Positions 27,555-35,888 of a stretch of DNA of 64,000 bases are shown piece by piece. The stretch comes from Verrucomicrobiota bacterium (GTDB taxonomy: Bacteria; Verrucomicrobiota; Verrucomicrobiia; Limisphaerales; J093): assembly GCA_027493615.1 (NCBI GenBank), contig JAOSKK010000039.1:243723-307722 (forward strand). Direction: 5' to 3'. Position numbers and translations under genes: made by a program. Below the pieces are notes generated by a model. The model ran no database searches, was not told the origin of the DNA, and saw nothing but the letters and a program-made list of their open reading frames with translations. Each line of letters starts with the position of its first letter. The stretch's first letter is position 1.

Positions 27555-28645
27555 TCAGAGACGGGCGGCTTCGAGGCGGCGGATCATGCGGCGCAGCTTG
27601 GCGAGGGCGAGGTTCTGGATCTGCCGGATGCGTTCGCGCGTCACGCCGAACTGGATGCCGACCTCCTCGAGGGTCTTCTCGTTGGTGCCGTCCAGACCGA
27701 ACCGGTAGCGCAGCACCTTCTGTTCGCGGGCATCGAGTTGCTCGATCATCTCGCCGAGCATGTGGGTGATGGTCTTCTCCTCGAGCTTTTCGTAGGGATC
27801 TTCGGCCCGCTCGTCCTCCACCACCTCGCCGTAAGTGTTCGAATCGTCATCGCCGATGGGGGCGTCGAGGGAGGCAGGCCGGATCGAGGCCATGCGGAGC
27901 TGGGTCACCTTGCCGGGCGGGACGCCGAGTTCCTCGGCCACCTCGTCGTCGGTGGGATCGCGTCCGTACACCTCCTGGAGCTTCATGGCGATGCGGCGCA
28001 TGCGCGAGATCTTATCCACCAGATGCACAGGCAGGCGGATGGTCTTGGACTGGTTGGCGAGGGCCCGTTTGATGGATTGCTTGATCCACCACGCGGCGTA
28101 GGTGGAGAGCTTGCCGCCCTTGGCGGGGTCGAAGCGCTCGACTGCCTTCATCAGGCCGAGGTTGCCTTCGTTGATGAGGTCGAGCAGCGGCAGGCCGAGG
28201 CCGTCGTAGTCGTGGGCGATCTTGACCACCAGTCGCAGGTTGGCCCGGATCATGTGGTCGCGGGCCTTGCGATCGCCCCGCTTGATGCGTGCGGCGAGTT
28301 CGTTCTCCTCGGCGATGGTCAGGAGTTTCACCTGCCCGATCTCGCGCAGGTAGAGTTTGATGGCCGAGTCGGCGTCGTAGCTCCCGCGGTCGCGGGGGCG
28401 CGCGCCGGTCACTCCTTCGTCCCGCGGCACGGTCACCAGCGACGCGGGCTCCGCTGGCGCCGCCTCACCGTTCGGGACGGGGGCGACGGCAGGAGGGGGA
28501 TGCCTTCGACCGCCGGATCGCTTTCCGCTTGGTTGTCTGGCGTGCGACACGGGCCGACGGCAGACCCGAGCGTGAGCTCTGGCTGTGTGATCTGACCGCC
28601 ATTCTTGGCGGGAGCTTGCGAGCTGGGCAGGGGCGCCGCAAGCAA
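27555..28645 (-). CDS. RNA polymerase sigma-70 family factor (RpoD/RpoS-like)
   Basis: Regions 1.2 to 4 are all present: DSAIKLYLREIGQVKLLT (1.2), IRANLRLVVKIAHDYDGLGL and DLINEGNLGLMKAVERFDPA (2), STYAAWWIKQSIKRALANQS (2.3/2.4), DEVAEELGVPPGKV (3) and TLEEVGIQFGVTRERIRQIQ (4.2). It is either a primary or a group 2 sigma factor. The N-terminus is uncertain. The open frame continues upstream into palindromic repeats, but better coding sequence (TQPELTLGS...) lies in another frame from a TTG at 28645, joined by one missing base in the GGGGG run 28479-28483. Confidence 0.9.
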
Positions 28646-28674
28646 ATTGGTGGGCTGGAAATCTCATGCCCGCC

Positions 28675-28775
28675 GTAGGCGCCGACGTGAGGAGGCGTTT
28701 GGAGCGTAGGCGCCGACGTGAGGAGGCGTGGTGGGCCAGGGGAGACGCCCTTCGCCCTCTCAAGTCGGCGCCTGC
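28675..28775. repeat. GTAGGCGCC-family element, two direct arms and one inverted arm
   Basis: Direct arms lie at 28675-28697 and 28706-28728. A degenerate inverted arm lies at 28753-28775. The element is just 5' of the sigma-70 gene, and flanking bases (ATCTCATGCCCGCC) resemble those beside the copy at 43845. Confidence 0.85.
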
Positions 28776-28837
28776 AGGACGTCGCGGTTTCATACGGGGC
28801 AGGAAATGCCCGGGCCGGATTCGATTCGATCGCGGCC

Positions 28838-28906
28838 GCGGGGACCGCTCTGGGCGGGGTGCGCAGGGCTTGGGGTACGCCGGCCTCCAGCGACGCTTTG
28901 GGGGGA
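28838..28906 (+). repeat. Diverged AGCGTTTGG...CTTTGG-type intergenic repeat
   Basis: GTGCGCAGGGCTTGGGGTAC followed by GCCTCCAGCGACGCTTTGG resembles the copies at 35640-35695 and 35789-35836. The similarity is loose, so the grouping is tentative. Confidence 0.45.
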
Positions 28907-28959
28907 GGAAGCGGCAGGCAGTATGTCTAGCTTTCGTCTGATTTTCACCGGCGGATAGT

Positions 28960-28988
28960 TTGACAATATTGGTTCATTGTCCAACTTA
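28960..28988 (+). promoter_or_regulatory. AT-rich promoter/operator candidate before the PQQ-like gene
   Basis: TTGACA at 28960-28965 is a consensus -35 hexamer. A weak -10 (around TTACAC, 28986-28991) lies about 20 bases later. TTTGACAAT and ATTGTCCAA form an almost perfect inverted repeat (28959-28984) that overlaps it and may be an operator. The tract is strikingly AT-rich for this window and ends at the ATG at 29003. Confidence 0.5.
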
Positions 28989-29002
28989 CACGACTTAATT
29001 CT

Positions 29003-30281
29003 ATGAGAGACGGCTTGTATCGGGGCGGGTTGGCTCGCTGGGCGGCGTGGTTGGTGCTCCTCAGCGACGGCTGGGTTGGGGTCGGACAGACCGACTGGCC
29101 GCAGTGGCGTGGGCCGACGCGTGATGGACAGGTCGGTGGGTTCGCGTGGCCAACCTCGGTTCAGCCCTCCCACCTTGCGGAGAGGTGGCGAGTGGAGTTG
29201 GGGCCGGGCTATTCGGGCCCGCTGGTGGTGGGGGATCTGGTATACACGGCGGAGACACGAGACAGAGAGCTTGAGGTGGTGAGGGCGTTCGACCGGGCCA
29301 CGGGCCAGCCACGTTGGGAGGTCGCGTGGGCGGGCGCGATGTCTGTTCCGTTCTTTGCCAAAGCCAACGGGGACTGGATCCGGTCGACGCCCGCGTACGC
29401 GGAGGGAACGCTTTACGTGGGGGAATGCGGGATGTGTTGGTGGCGCTGGAGGCGGCGACGGGCCGGGAACGGTGGCGCGTGGACTTCGTAAAGTTGCTGC
29501 AGACGCCGTTGCCGGCGTTCGGGTTTGTCTGTTCTCCGCTGGTGGACGGGGAGGGGCTGTATGTGCAGGCGGGGGCGAGCGTGGTTCGATTGGACGCGGC
29601 CACGGGCCGGTTGGTCTGGCGCGCGCTGGAGGACGATGGGGGCATGTGGGGAAGTGCCTTCTCTTCGCCGGTGATTGTCGAGCTGGGGGAACGCGGCAGT
29701 TGGTGGTGCAGACGCGGACGACGTTGGCGGGGCTTGCGTTGGCGACGGGCGAAGTGTTGTGGCGGGTGGAAGTGCCGGCCTTCCGTGGGATGAACATTCT
29801 CACACCGGTCGTGCTCGACGATCTTGTCATGACGAGTTCCTACGGCGGCAAGACCCTGGGGCATCGGGTGAAGTGCGTGGACGGGCGGTGGCAGGTGGAG
29901 CTGGCGTGGTCGCTGAAGCAGCAGGGTTACATGTCGACACCGGTGGTGGTGGATGGGCTTGCCTATTTGCATCTGCGCAACCAGCGGGTGGCCTGCCTGG
30001 AGCTGCGGGAGGGGCGGGAGCGTTGGACGTCGGGGAAGGCGTTCGGCAAGTACTGGAGCCTGGTGGCACAGGGGGACCGCATTCTGGCGCTCGATCAACG
30101 CGGGGTGCTCTATCTTCTCCGGGCCAATCCAGGCGAGTTGGAGCTGGTGGATTCCCGGGCGCTGGGAGTGCCGGAGACTTGGGCTCACCTCGCGGTCGCT
30201 GGCCGGGATTTGTTTGTGCGCGGTTTGAACGAGCTGGTGGCGTACCAGTGGATCCCCACGCATGAGCCGGCCGGCGACTGA
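29003..30281 (+). CDS. Secreted PQQ-like beta-propeller protein, two frameshifts
   Basis: A signal-peptide start (ARWAAWLVLLSDGWVGVGQ) leads into TDWPQWRGPTRDGQ, the usual opening of PVC secreted PQQ-like repeat proteins. Blade motifs follow: VVRAFDRATGQPRWEVAW, VALEAATGRERWRVDF, VRLDAATGRLVWRAL and LALATGEVLWRVEVPAF. Frameshifts fall in the GGGGG runs 29419-29423 and 29685-29689; one added G at each gives a continuous protein of about 426 residues. Whether it binds PQQ is unknown. A consensus -35 box and an operator-like palindrome lie just upstream. Confidence 0.85.
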
Positions 30282-30307
30282 CGATTGGGAGGGCGCCGGG
30301 GTTGGAA

Positions 30308-31234
30308 CTACCGCCTGGGATTGCTCTGGGAGCGAAGGAACTGCTGCAGCGCTGCCCACCGCGGGATGCCGGTCTGGCCGCCCGGGCGAGTGGCCTTGAG
30401 GGCGGCCGCGGCGGCGGCCACTTGAAGTCGCACCTCGAGGGGCAGACTCTTGGCGAGTGCCGCCGCGTAGGCTCCGTGGAAGACGTCGCCGCACCCGGTG
30501 GTGTCCACGGCTTTCACGGGGAAGGCCGGCATGTGACGCGGTTGTTCTCCTTCGCCCGTCAACCACCACGCGCCACGCGCCCCGGCGGTGATCACCACCA
30601 CAGCCCGGTCCGGACGCCAGAGGGCCTGGAGGCTTGCCGCGAGGTCGGGGGCCTGGGTGTACCGGCGGGCGAAGTTCTCAGACACGATGAGGTGATCTGC
30701 CAGCGCGAGGAGTTCATCGAAACGGGGCAATTCGAACGTCTCCAAGTCGCCCACGACCGGGATGCCCGCCCGGCGGGCGAGGCGGGCGGCCCGGATCATG
30801 CCGGGCAGGCCCCAACGGTCGACCAGCAGGACGCGGCACCCTGCGATCACCGGTCGTGCCGGCCGGCGAGGGTCAGCGCCAAGGGCTCCCTCGACATCGT
30901 ACAGGATTGTGCGGGCACCGGTGGGTTCCTCGACGAGGATGACCGAACGCACGGGCCGGGTGTCGGGGCGGTGCACGACGAAGCGGGTGTCCACGCCTTC
31001 CCGGGCAAAGGTCTCGAGGACAAAGCGCGAGTCCGGGTCGTCGCCGAGGGCGCCGGCGTAAGCGCATTGACAGCCCAGTCGGGTGGCGGCCACCAGGGCG
31101 GTGGCGGTCAGGCCACCGCAATGCCGCTCGCGCCGGGAGACGGCCAGCTTGCTGTCGGCGGCGGGGTAATGCGGCAGGTAGAGAACCTCGTCCACCGCCG
31201 TGCAGCCCAGGCCCAGGACATCGCAGGTCAACAC
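30308..31234 (-). CDS. PfkB family carbohydrate kinase
   Basis: A 308-residue ribokinase-fold sugar kinase. The N-terminal part has the family Gly-Gly motif (RRERHCGGLTATALVAATRL). The C-terminal signature DTTGCGDVFHGAYAAAL holds the catalytic Asp and the anion hole. The substrate cannot be told from the sequence. The gene converges on the PQQ-like gene and has a repeat element just upstream. The frame is intact. Confidence 0.9.
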   Translation of the reverse strand: MLTCDVLGLGCTAVDEVLYLPHYPAADSKLAVSRRERHCGGLTATALVAATRLGCQCAYAGALGDDPDSRFVLETFAREGVDTRFVVHRPDTRPVRSVILVEEPTGARTILYDVEGALGADPRRPARPVIAGCRVLLVDRWGLPGMIRAARLARRAGIPVVGDLETFELPRFDELLALADHLIVSENFARRYTQAPDLAASLQALWRPDRAVVVITAGARGAWWLTGEGEQPRHMPAFPVKAVDTTGCGDVFHGAYAAALAKSLPLEVRLQVAAAAAALKATRPGGQTGIPRWAALQQFLRSQSNPRR

Positions 31235-31279
31235 GCGGGCGGGGGTGGGGGATTCCAGCTTGGAGGTTTCATACCCACT

Positions 31280-31379
31280 GTAGGCGCCGCGTGAGGAGGC
31301 GTTTGGACGGTAGGCGCCGACGTGAGGAGGCGTGGGAGGCCAGGGGCAACACCGTTCGCCTCCTCACGTCGGCGCCTAC
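31280..31379. repeat. GTAGGCGCC-family element, two direct arms and one inverted arm
   Basis: Direct arms at 31280-31301 (one base short) and 31310-31332 and an inverted arm at 31357-31379 give the same layout as the element at 28675. It lies between the PfkB and Gfo/Idh/MocA genes. Confidence 0.88.
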
Positions 31380-31419
31380 CGTCGGTTGCGGTTTCATGCC
31401 GAGCCGGGGACTGTCCGGG

Positions 31420-32745
31420 CTACAGGCTCCAACCCGCGCGGTACTGGTGTTGGAGGAAGCGGTCGGCGGCCGGCAGGTCTTTGGCGCGCAGTTGGGCGGC
31501 GTCCCAGTTGAGGCGGCGTCCCGTGCGGTAGGCGACGTTGCCGAGCAACGCGGCTTCGGTGAGTGCGCCGGAGTAGTCGAAGTTGCACGTGGTGACGCCG
31601 CTGTTGCGGATGGCTTCGATCCACTCCTTGTGGTGGCCGATGGAATCGGGGATGACGGCCGGCGGCGGCGCAAAGTCCTTGAACCGGTCTTCCGGCAGCA
31701 ACTGGCGTCGGGTGTAATCGGCCAGGAGGCGTCCTTTCTCGCCGACGAAGAGGACGCCGCTGCGGAAGTACTGCCGCTGTTCGTCGTCGAGCAGCGGGCT
31801 TTCAGGCTGCTTGCTGCCGTGGTACCAGGTGAGCGTCACAGGAGGCAGTGCCGTGGTTCCGCGGGTGCGGGCCGGATAGCGGTACCGCATGATCAGCCAG
31901 GGCGGCGGGGGAGTCGGGGGTGGACGGGCGGTCCATCCACGGGCTCGACCCAATCGGGGGCACGGAGGTCGAGTGCCCAGTGGGGCAGGTCCATAAAGTG
32001 ACAGCCGAAGTCCGCCATGGTCCCGCCGCCGAACGCCCACCAGTTGCGCCAGGCGAACGGGGGCGTAGTCCGGGTGGTAAGGGCGGTATTCGACCGGCCC
32101 GAGCCAGAGGTCCCAATCGAGGTTCGGCGGGACGGGCGGCCGGTCCTTTGGGGCGTCCTTCCCTCCGTAGACCGCGCCGCACCAGACATGGACCTCGCGA
32201 ACCTCGCCGATGACCCCGGCCTGGATCCATTCGACGACGCGGCGGTAGTTTGTGCCCGCGTGGATTTGGGTGCCGAGTTGGGTGACCCGCTTGTGTTTCG
32301 CGGCGAGTTCGCGGACGGCCCGGCACTCGGACACGGTGCGGGTGAGGGGCTTTTCGCAGTACACGTGCCGGCCGGTCCGGAGGGCGGCGGCGGCGGCCAC
32401 GGCGTGGACGTGGTCGGGGGTGCTGACGACGACGGCGTCGATGTCCTTCTGTTCGATCAGGTGACGGAAGTCCTTGTAAGTGCGGGCCGCGGGGTGCTTC
32501 TGCGCGGCCTGGGCGAGGAAATTCGCATCCACGTCGCAGAGGGCGACGACATTGACGGTGTCGGTCAGCCTGGCCAGCTCGGAGAGGTTCTCGCCGGCGC
32601 GGTTGGCCACCCCCACGAACCCGACGTTCACCTTGCTGTTGGCCTCCGCGCGGCCGGGGCGAAGCAGGGGACCGGTGAGGAGCAGACCTCCAGCAAGCTG
32701 GGTGGAGCGGCGGAGAAACGTGCGGCGGTTCAAGTGGACATTCAT
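31420..32745 (-). CDS. TAT-exported Gfo/Idh/MocA family oxidoreductase, two frameshifts
   Basis: An NAD(P)-dependent sugar or inositol oxidoreductase of the secreted PVC type. The start (LNRRTFLRRSTQLAGGLLLT) is a twin-arginine signal. The Rossmann part shows VNVGFVGVANRAGENLSELA, and the family motif is in RHVYCEKPLTRTVSEC (EKP). The C-terminal domain has WRNWWAFGGGTMADFGCHFM in another frame. The two shifts lie at GGGGG runs 32059-32063 and 31916-31920; one base added at each restores about 440 residues. Substrates of such secreted members are unknown. Confidence 0.88.
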   Translation of the reverse strand: MNVHLNRRTFLRRSTQLAGGLLLTGPLLRPGRAEANSKVNVGFVGVANRAGENLSELARLTDTVNVVALCDVDANFLAQAAQKHPAARTYKDFRHLIEQKDIDAVVVSTPDHVHAVAAAAALRTGRHVYCEKPLTRTVSECRAVRELAAKHKRVTQLGTQIHAGTNYRRVVEWIQAGVIGEVREVHVWCGAVYGGKDAPKDRPPVPPNLDWDLWLGPVEYRPYHPDYAPVRLAQLVGVRRRDHGGLRLSLYGPAPLGTRPPCPRLGRARGWTARPPPTPPPPWLIMRYRYPARTRGTTALPPVTLTWYHGSKQPESPLLDDEQRQYFRSGVLFVGEKGRLLADYTRRQLLPEDRFKDFAPPPAVIPDSIGHHKEWIEAIRNSGVTTCNFDYSGALTEAALLGNVAYRTGRRLNWDAAQLRAKDLPAADRFLQHQYRAGWSL

Positions 32746-32974
32746 GGCGGAAGACTCAAAGCCCAGGCCGATCGGCTGTCGAGGCCAAATCGGGTAGGGA
32801 CAATCCCACATCGCCCTCCTTGCCCCGTCTTCTCCCCGTCCTCCGCGGAGGGCCGCCGTACGGCTCCCAAGCCCGGCGCACCGCACCGCCGACAGCCTCG
32901 GGACACCGTCGTTTAGAACCGCAATTGCAGGCGATGCTGCAAGTCCAGCGCCTGCGCACGGGGCAGGGTCCTGC

Positions 32975-34675
32975 TCAGGATACCAGTCGAGGTGGGATCC
33001 CAAGGGCAGGGAGCGCTGGCTGGAGATGGGGTCGGCGTCGTGTCCAAGGCCACCAGGGTGTCGGGTGGTCTTCGGAGACCCATTCGCGGAAGTGCAGGGT
33101 GAGCGACCGGCGGGTCCACACGACGAGCGCCAGCAGCCAGGCCAGCGTGAGGAGAATGGGCAGGGACCAAACAAACCACAGGAGGTCGCGGAACGGGGAT
33201 CTGACCATTCCCAGCACACCAAGCAAGAGCCATGAGGTGAGGGTGCCGGCAAGCCAGGGAAGTCCGACGACCAGGAGCAGCGTTTGACCCACGGCGCGGC
33301 TGAGGGACCGAGCCAGCGTGCCCAGCCAGAGGCCCATCCAGCAGGCGGCGATGGCAGCAGCGATCTGTTTCGCGAGGGCCGGCATCCGGATGCCGAGCAG
33401 GTATCCCCAGGGCATGACCGGGCTCCGCCCGGCCTCGGCAAACCAGAGCAGGACGAACAAGATCACCGGGGTTCCCACCGACAAGGTCAGCGGCAGGCGG
33501 ACCTTGCGCCACAGGAAGCTCCAGTGGGCCCGGACGATTTGCTGTCCAGTGACCGGCGTACACAAGAGCAGTTCGAGGACGCCGGAGCGCCGTGCCTCCC
33601 AGAGCGGACGGGCGGCGAGCAGGGCGAGCAGGGCAACGCTCGCGGCGTCGAACCCGATACTGAGCAGCGACAAGACGCCCGCGATCGTTGCGGACGAGCT
33701 CGAAAACCGGATCAGCCATTGGAAGCCCAGCAGGTTCAGGGTAGGGAGCAGGATGGCGAGCCAGACCAACGGCGTGAGCCCGCGCTGGGAGGCTGCCAGC
33801 CAGCGGGCCGGTTGGAGGTCTCCTATGGTTGAAGATGGCCGGGCGTGGAGTCGCGGCGTAATTCGGTAGTTCCAACCAACTGGCGGCGAGTTCAGGGGGC
33901 GGCGGCGGCGGCGTGTGGGTGACTGGGCCAGCGGGGTCCTTCCGAGCTTTCGGGCGCGGCTGCCGGCGGCCAGCAGGAGGCTGGCGCTGAAGACGACCAG
34001 CGCGATCTGGGTCCACCAGAACCGTGCGGGAGCAAGTGTGTAGGCCTGATCGCCTGCCAGCCACACGCCCATGGCAGGGCTGAGCGAAGGGAATGCTGGG
34101 GCGCCCAAAAGGCCGTCGTACGCCAGTGGCAGGAGGACCAGGGCGAGGATGAGTCCGACGCCCGCGAGCACGGCACGCAGTGGGTCATGGCTGCGCGCGC
34201 TCACCCAGAGCCCGCCGCAACCGGCCACCAGCAGCGTGGTCAGCAGCGCCAACTGGGTGCGCCAGAACTCCCCCGCCGTGATCCCGCCCACGGCGAGCCC
34301 GATGCCCAGCACGGGGAACATCGCGAGCAAGCCGCCGAGCGCGTGCAGCGAGGCCGCGGCGAGCTTGCCGAGCACGATATCGAGGCCACCGAGCTCGGTC
34401 AGGAACAGCAGACCCAGGGTTCCCTCCCGCTGTTCGCCACTGAGGCTGTCGACCGTTTGCCGCATGCCCTCGAACAAGAGGACCCCGAAAGAGAGCCAGG
34501 TGAGAACGGCGAACACCGCCCGACCCATTTCGGCGGGGCCCAGCCAAGTGGCGGCTTGAGTCCAGCTCAAGGTGAGCAGGGTGGCCGCGGTCGCCGTCCC
34601 CAGGCGCAGCCACATCGTCAAGGGCTGCCGCGCGCGGAGCCGCAGCTCCCGCTCAACGAGGCTCAGGGCAACCAT
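32975..34675 (-). CDS. ABC-2-type transporter permease-like membrane protein
   Basis: A roughly 566-residue integral membrane protein with about twelve hydrophobic helices in two halves. The N-terminal half has the ABC-2 permease pattern (LVERELRLRARQP, then REGTLGLLFLTELGGLDIVL, where the EREGTL-like motif contacts the ATPase). The second half repeats it (WEARRSGVLELLLCTPVTGQ). No ATP-binding gene is adjacent, so the transporter partner is encoded elsewhere. ATG 34675 starts directly before the motif; the open frame continues upstream without similarity. Confidence 0.75.
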   Translation of the reverse strand: MVALSLVERELRLRARQPLTMWLRLGTATAATLLTLSWTQAATWLGPAEMGRAVFAVLTWLSFGVLLFEGMRQTVDSLSGEQREGTLGLLFLTELGGLDIVLGKLAAASLHALGGLLAMFPVLGIGLAVGGITAGEFWRTQLALLTTLLVAGCGGLWVSARSHDPLRAVLAGVGLILALVLLPLAYDGLLGAPAFPSLSPAMGVWLAGDQAYTLAPARFWWTQIALVVFSASLLLAAGSRARKLGRTPLAQSPTRRRRRPLNSPPVGWNYRITPRLHARPSSTIGDLQPARWLAASQRGLTPLVWLAILLPTLNLLGFQWLIRFSSSSATIAGVLSLLSIGFDAASVALLALLAARPLWEARRSGVLELLLCTPVTGQQIVRAHWSFLWRKVRLPLTLSVGTPVILFVLLWFAEAGRSPVMPWGYLLGIRMPALAKQIAAAIAACWMGLWLGTLARSLSRAVGQTLLLVVGLPWLAGTLTSWLLLGVLGMVRSPFRDLLWFVWSLPILLTLAWLLALVVWTRRSLTLHFREWVSEDHPTPWWPWTRRRPHLQPALPALGIPPRLVS

Positions 34676-34879
34676 GGTGGGACAGGCGGATCCGAAGAAC
34701 CTGCGAAGCGACCGTTGGGCAGGGAACGTGCATGGGCCAGCGAGGCGAGTAGAACGCCGGGGTCGGTTGGTGGCAAGACGCGTTCGCCTCCCGCTGTCCT
34801 GCCGGACATACACGGTGTCTGGGGGACGGCGACGGGGAAGGCGCTTGCGGGCGGTGGCCGGCGCCCTTAGTCTGCAGCC

Positions 34880-35728
34880 ATGCCGGCAGCAACCGCGAAC
34901 GCCACCCGCCGGGGCCGAAGACTCCTGTCGGCGGAGGAATTCCTGGACTGGCTGAAGCCCGGAGTTCACGCCGACCTGATCCAGGGAGAAACGGTTATGC
35001 ATTCCCCCGTCAACCTGCGCCACGCCGACCTGCTCAACTTCGTGGACTTCCTGCTGCGCGCCTACATCGAGTTCCACAAACTGGGTCGGCTGTACCGGGA
35101 AGTGGTGGCGGTGCGCCTCGGTCCGCGCCAGGTGTTCCTGCCGGACCTCGCGTTCTTCACCAACGAACAGGTTGCCCGTCTGCCGGCGACGCACGCGCCG
35201 TTTGCGCCGACGCTGGTGGTCGAGGCGTTGTCGCTGCGGACGGCGCACCTGGACTCGGGGCCGAAGTTCGCGGCCTATGAACAGCAGGGGGTGACCGAGT
35301 ACTGGATTCTGGACCCCGAGCACCTGGCCCATCAGTTCTTCCGGCGGGACGGCGAGTTGCTGGTGCCGTTCGCGGAGGAGGAACCGGTGATTCGTTCCCA
35401 GACGGTGAAGGGGTTCTGGCTGAAGCGCGCGTGGCTGAATCCGAAGAAGCTGCCTGCGGTTCGCGGTTGCCTGGCGGAGCTCGGGATCGGCCCGGTTGAC
35501 GAGGGGGCGGATCTGGTGGGGCGAAGGGCCAAAGGGGGGAAGCTCAAGGCTCAAGGCTCAAAGCTCAAGGGAAGTACCAGGGGGCAAGTCCGGCACACCA
35601 CGGCTGGCCTGGCAAGCGGTGCGGAGCCAATTGCCCTCGGCGGGGCGCGCAGCGTATGGGGTGCGCCGCCTTCCAGCAGCGCCTGGGGGAAGGGACGTGG
35701 TTCGCTTGGATCTGTTCGGGGGCCATGA
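34880..35728 (+). CDS. Uma2 family (DUF820) putative restriction-like nuclease
   Basis: Residues about 15-200 form the Uma2 PD-(D/E)XK-like fold: SAEEFLDWLKPGVHADLIQG, FLPDLAFFTN (Asp), LVVEALSLRT (Glu) and DSGPKFAAYEQQGVTEYWIL (Lys/Tyr). Uma2 genes are abundant in PVC bacteria and Cyanobacteria and their biological role is unclear. The family core ends near residue 205. The remaining 75 residues are read from a short tandem repeat and an intergenic repeat, so the real stop may have been lost, possibly through a frameshift. It is divergent from the ABC permease gene. Confidence 0.85.
   Translation: MPAATANATRRGRRLLSAEEFLDWLKPGVHADLIQGETVMHSPVNLRHADLLNFVDFLLRAYIEFHKLGRLYREVVAVRLGPRQVFLPDLAFFTNEQVARLPATHAPFAPTLVVEALSLRTAHLDSGPKFAAYEQQGVTEYWILDPEHLAHQFFRRDGELLVPFAEEEPVIRSQTVKGFWLKRAWLNPKKLPAVRGCLAELGIGPVDEGADLVGRRAKGGKLKAQGSKLKGSTRGQVRHTTAGLASGAEPIALGGARSVWGAPPSSSAWGKGRGSLGSVRGP
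35540..35570 (+). repeat. Short tandem repeat AAGCTCAAGGCTCAAGGCTC
   Basis: About four degenerate copies of an 8-9 base unit (GCTCAAGG/A). It lies inside the odd 3' extension of the Uma2 reading frame. Confidence 0.8.
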
Positions 35729-35836
35729 ACCTGAAAGCGCCGGTAAACCGGACGCACTCCAGACGCGTTGCGCCGACCTGGCGGTGTGCGGATCGCGAAG
35801 CGTTTGGAGTGCGTGCGCTACAGCGCCGCTTTCCGT
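35640..35836 (+). repeat. Two copies of an AGCGTTTGGAGTGCG-type intergenic repeat
   Basis: Copy 1 (35640-35695) reads CGCAGCGTATGGGGTGCGCC, and copy 2 (35789-35836) reads CGAAGCGTTTGGAGTGCGTG followed by CGCTACAGCGCCGCTTTCC. Both place a GCGT(T/A)TGG motif about 25 bases before a GCC-CTTT/CTGG end. The repeat occupies the 3' end of the Uma2 frame and the gap before the DUF1593 gene. Confidence 0.55.
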
Positions 35837-35888
35837 GCTCGATTCATGAGAAGCCAGCTTGGGGGCGTAGGGGGGTGAGTGGACGCGG

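Noticed and set aside
28646..28793. Sigma-70 factor starting at an ATG within the palindromic repeats
   Set aside because: That N-terminus is Arg-rich out-of-frame-like sequence encoded by the repeat element; a frameshifted shorter start is more plausible.
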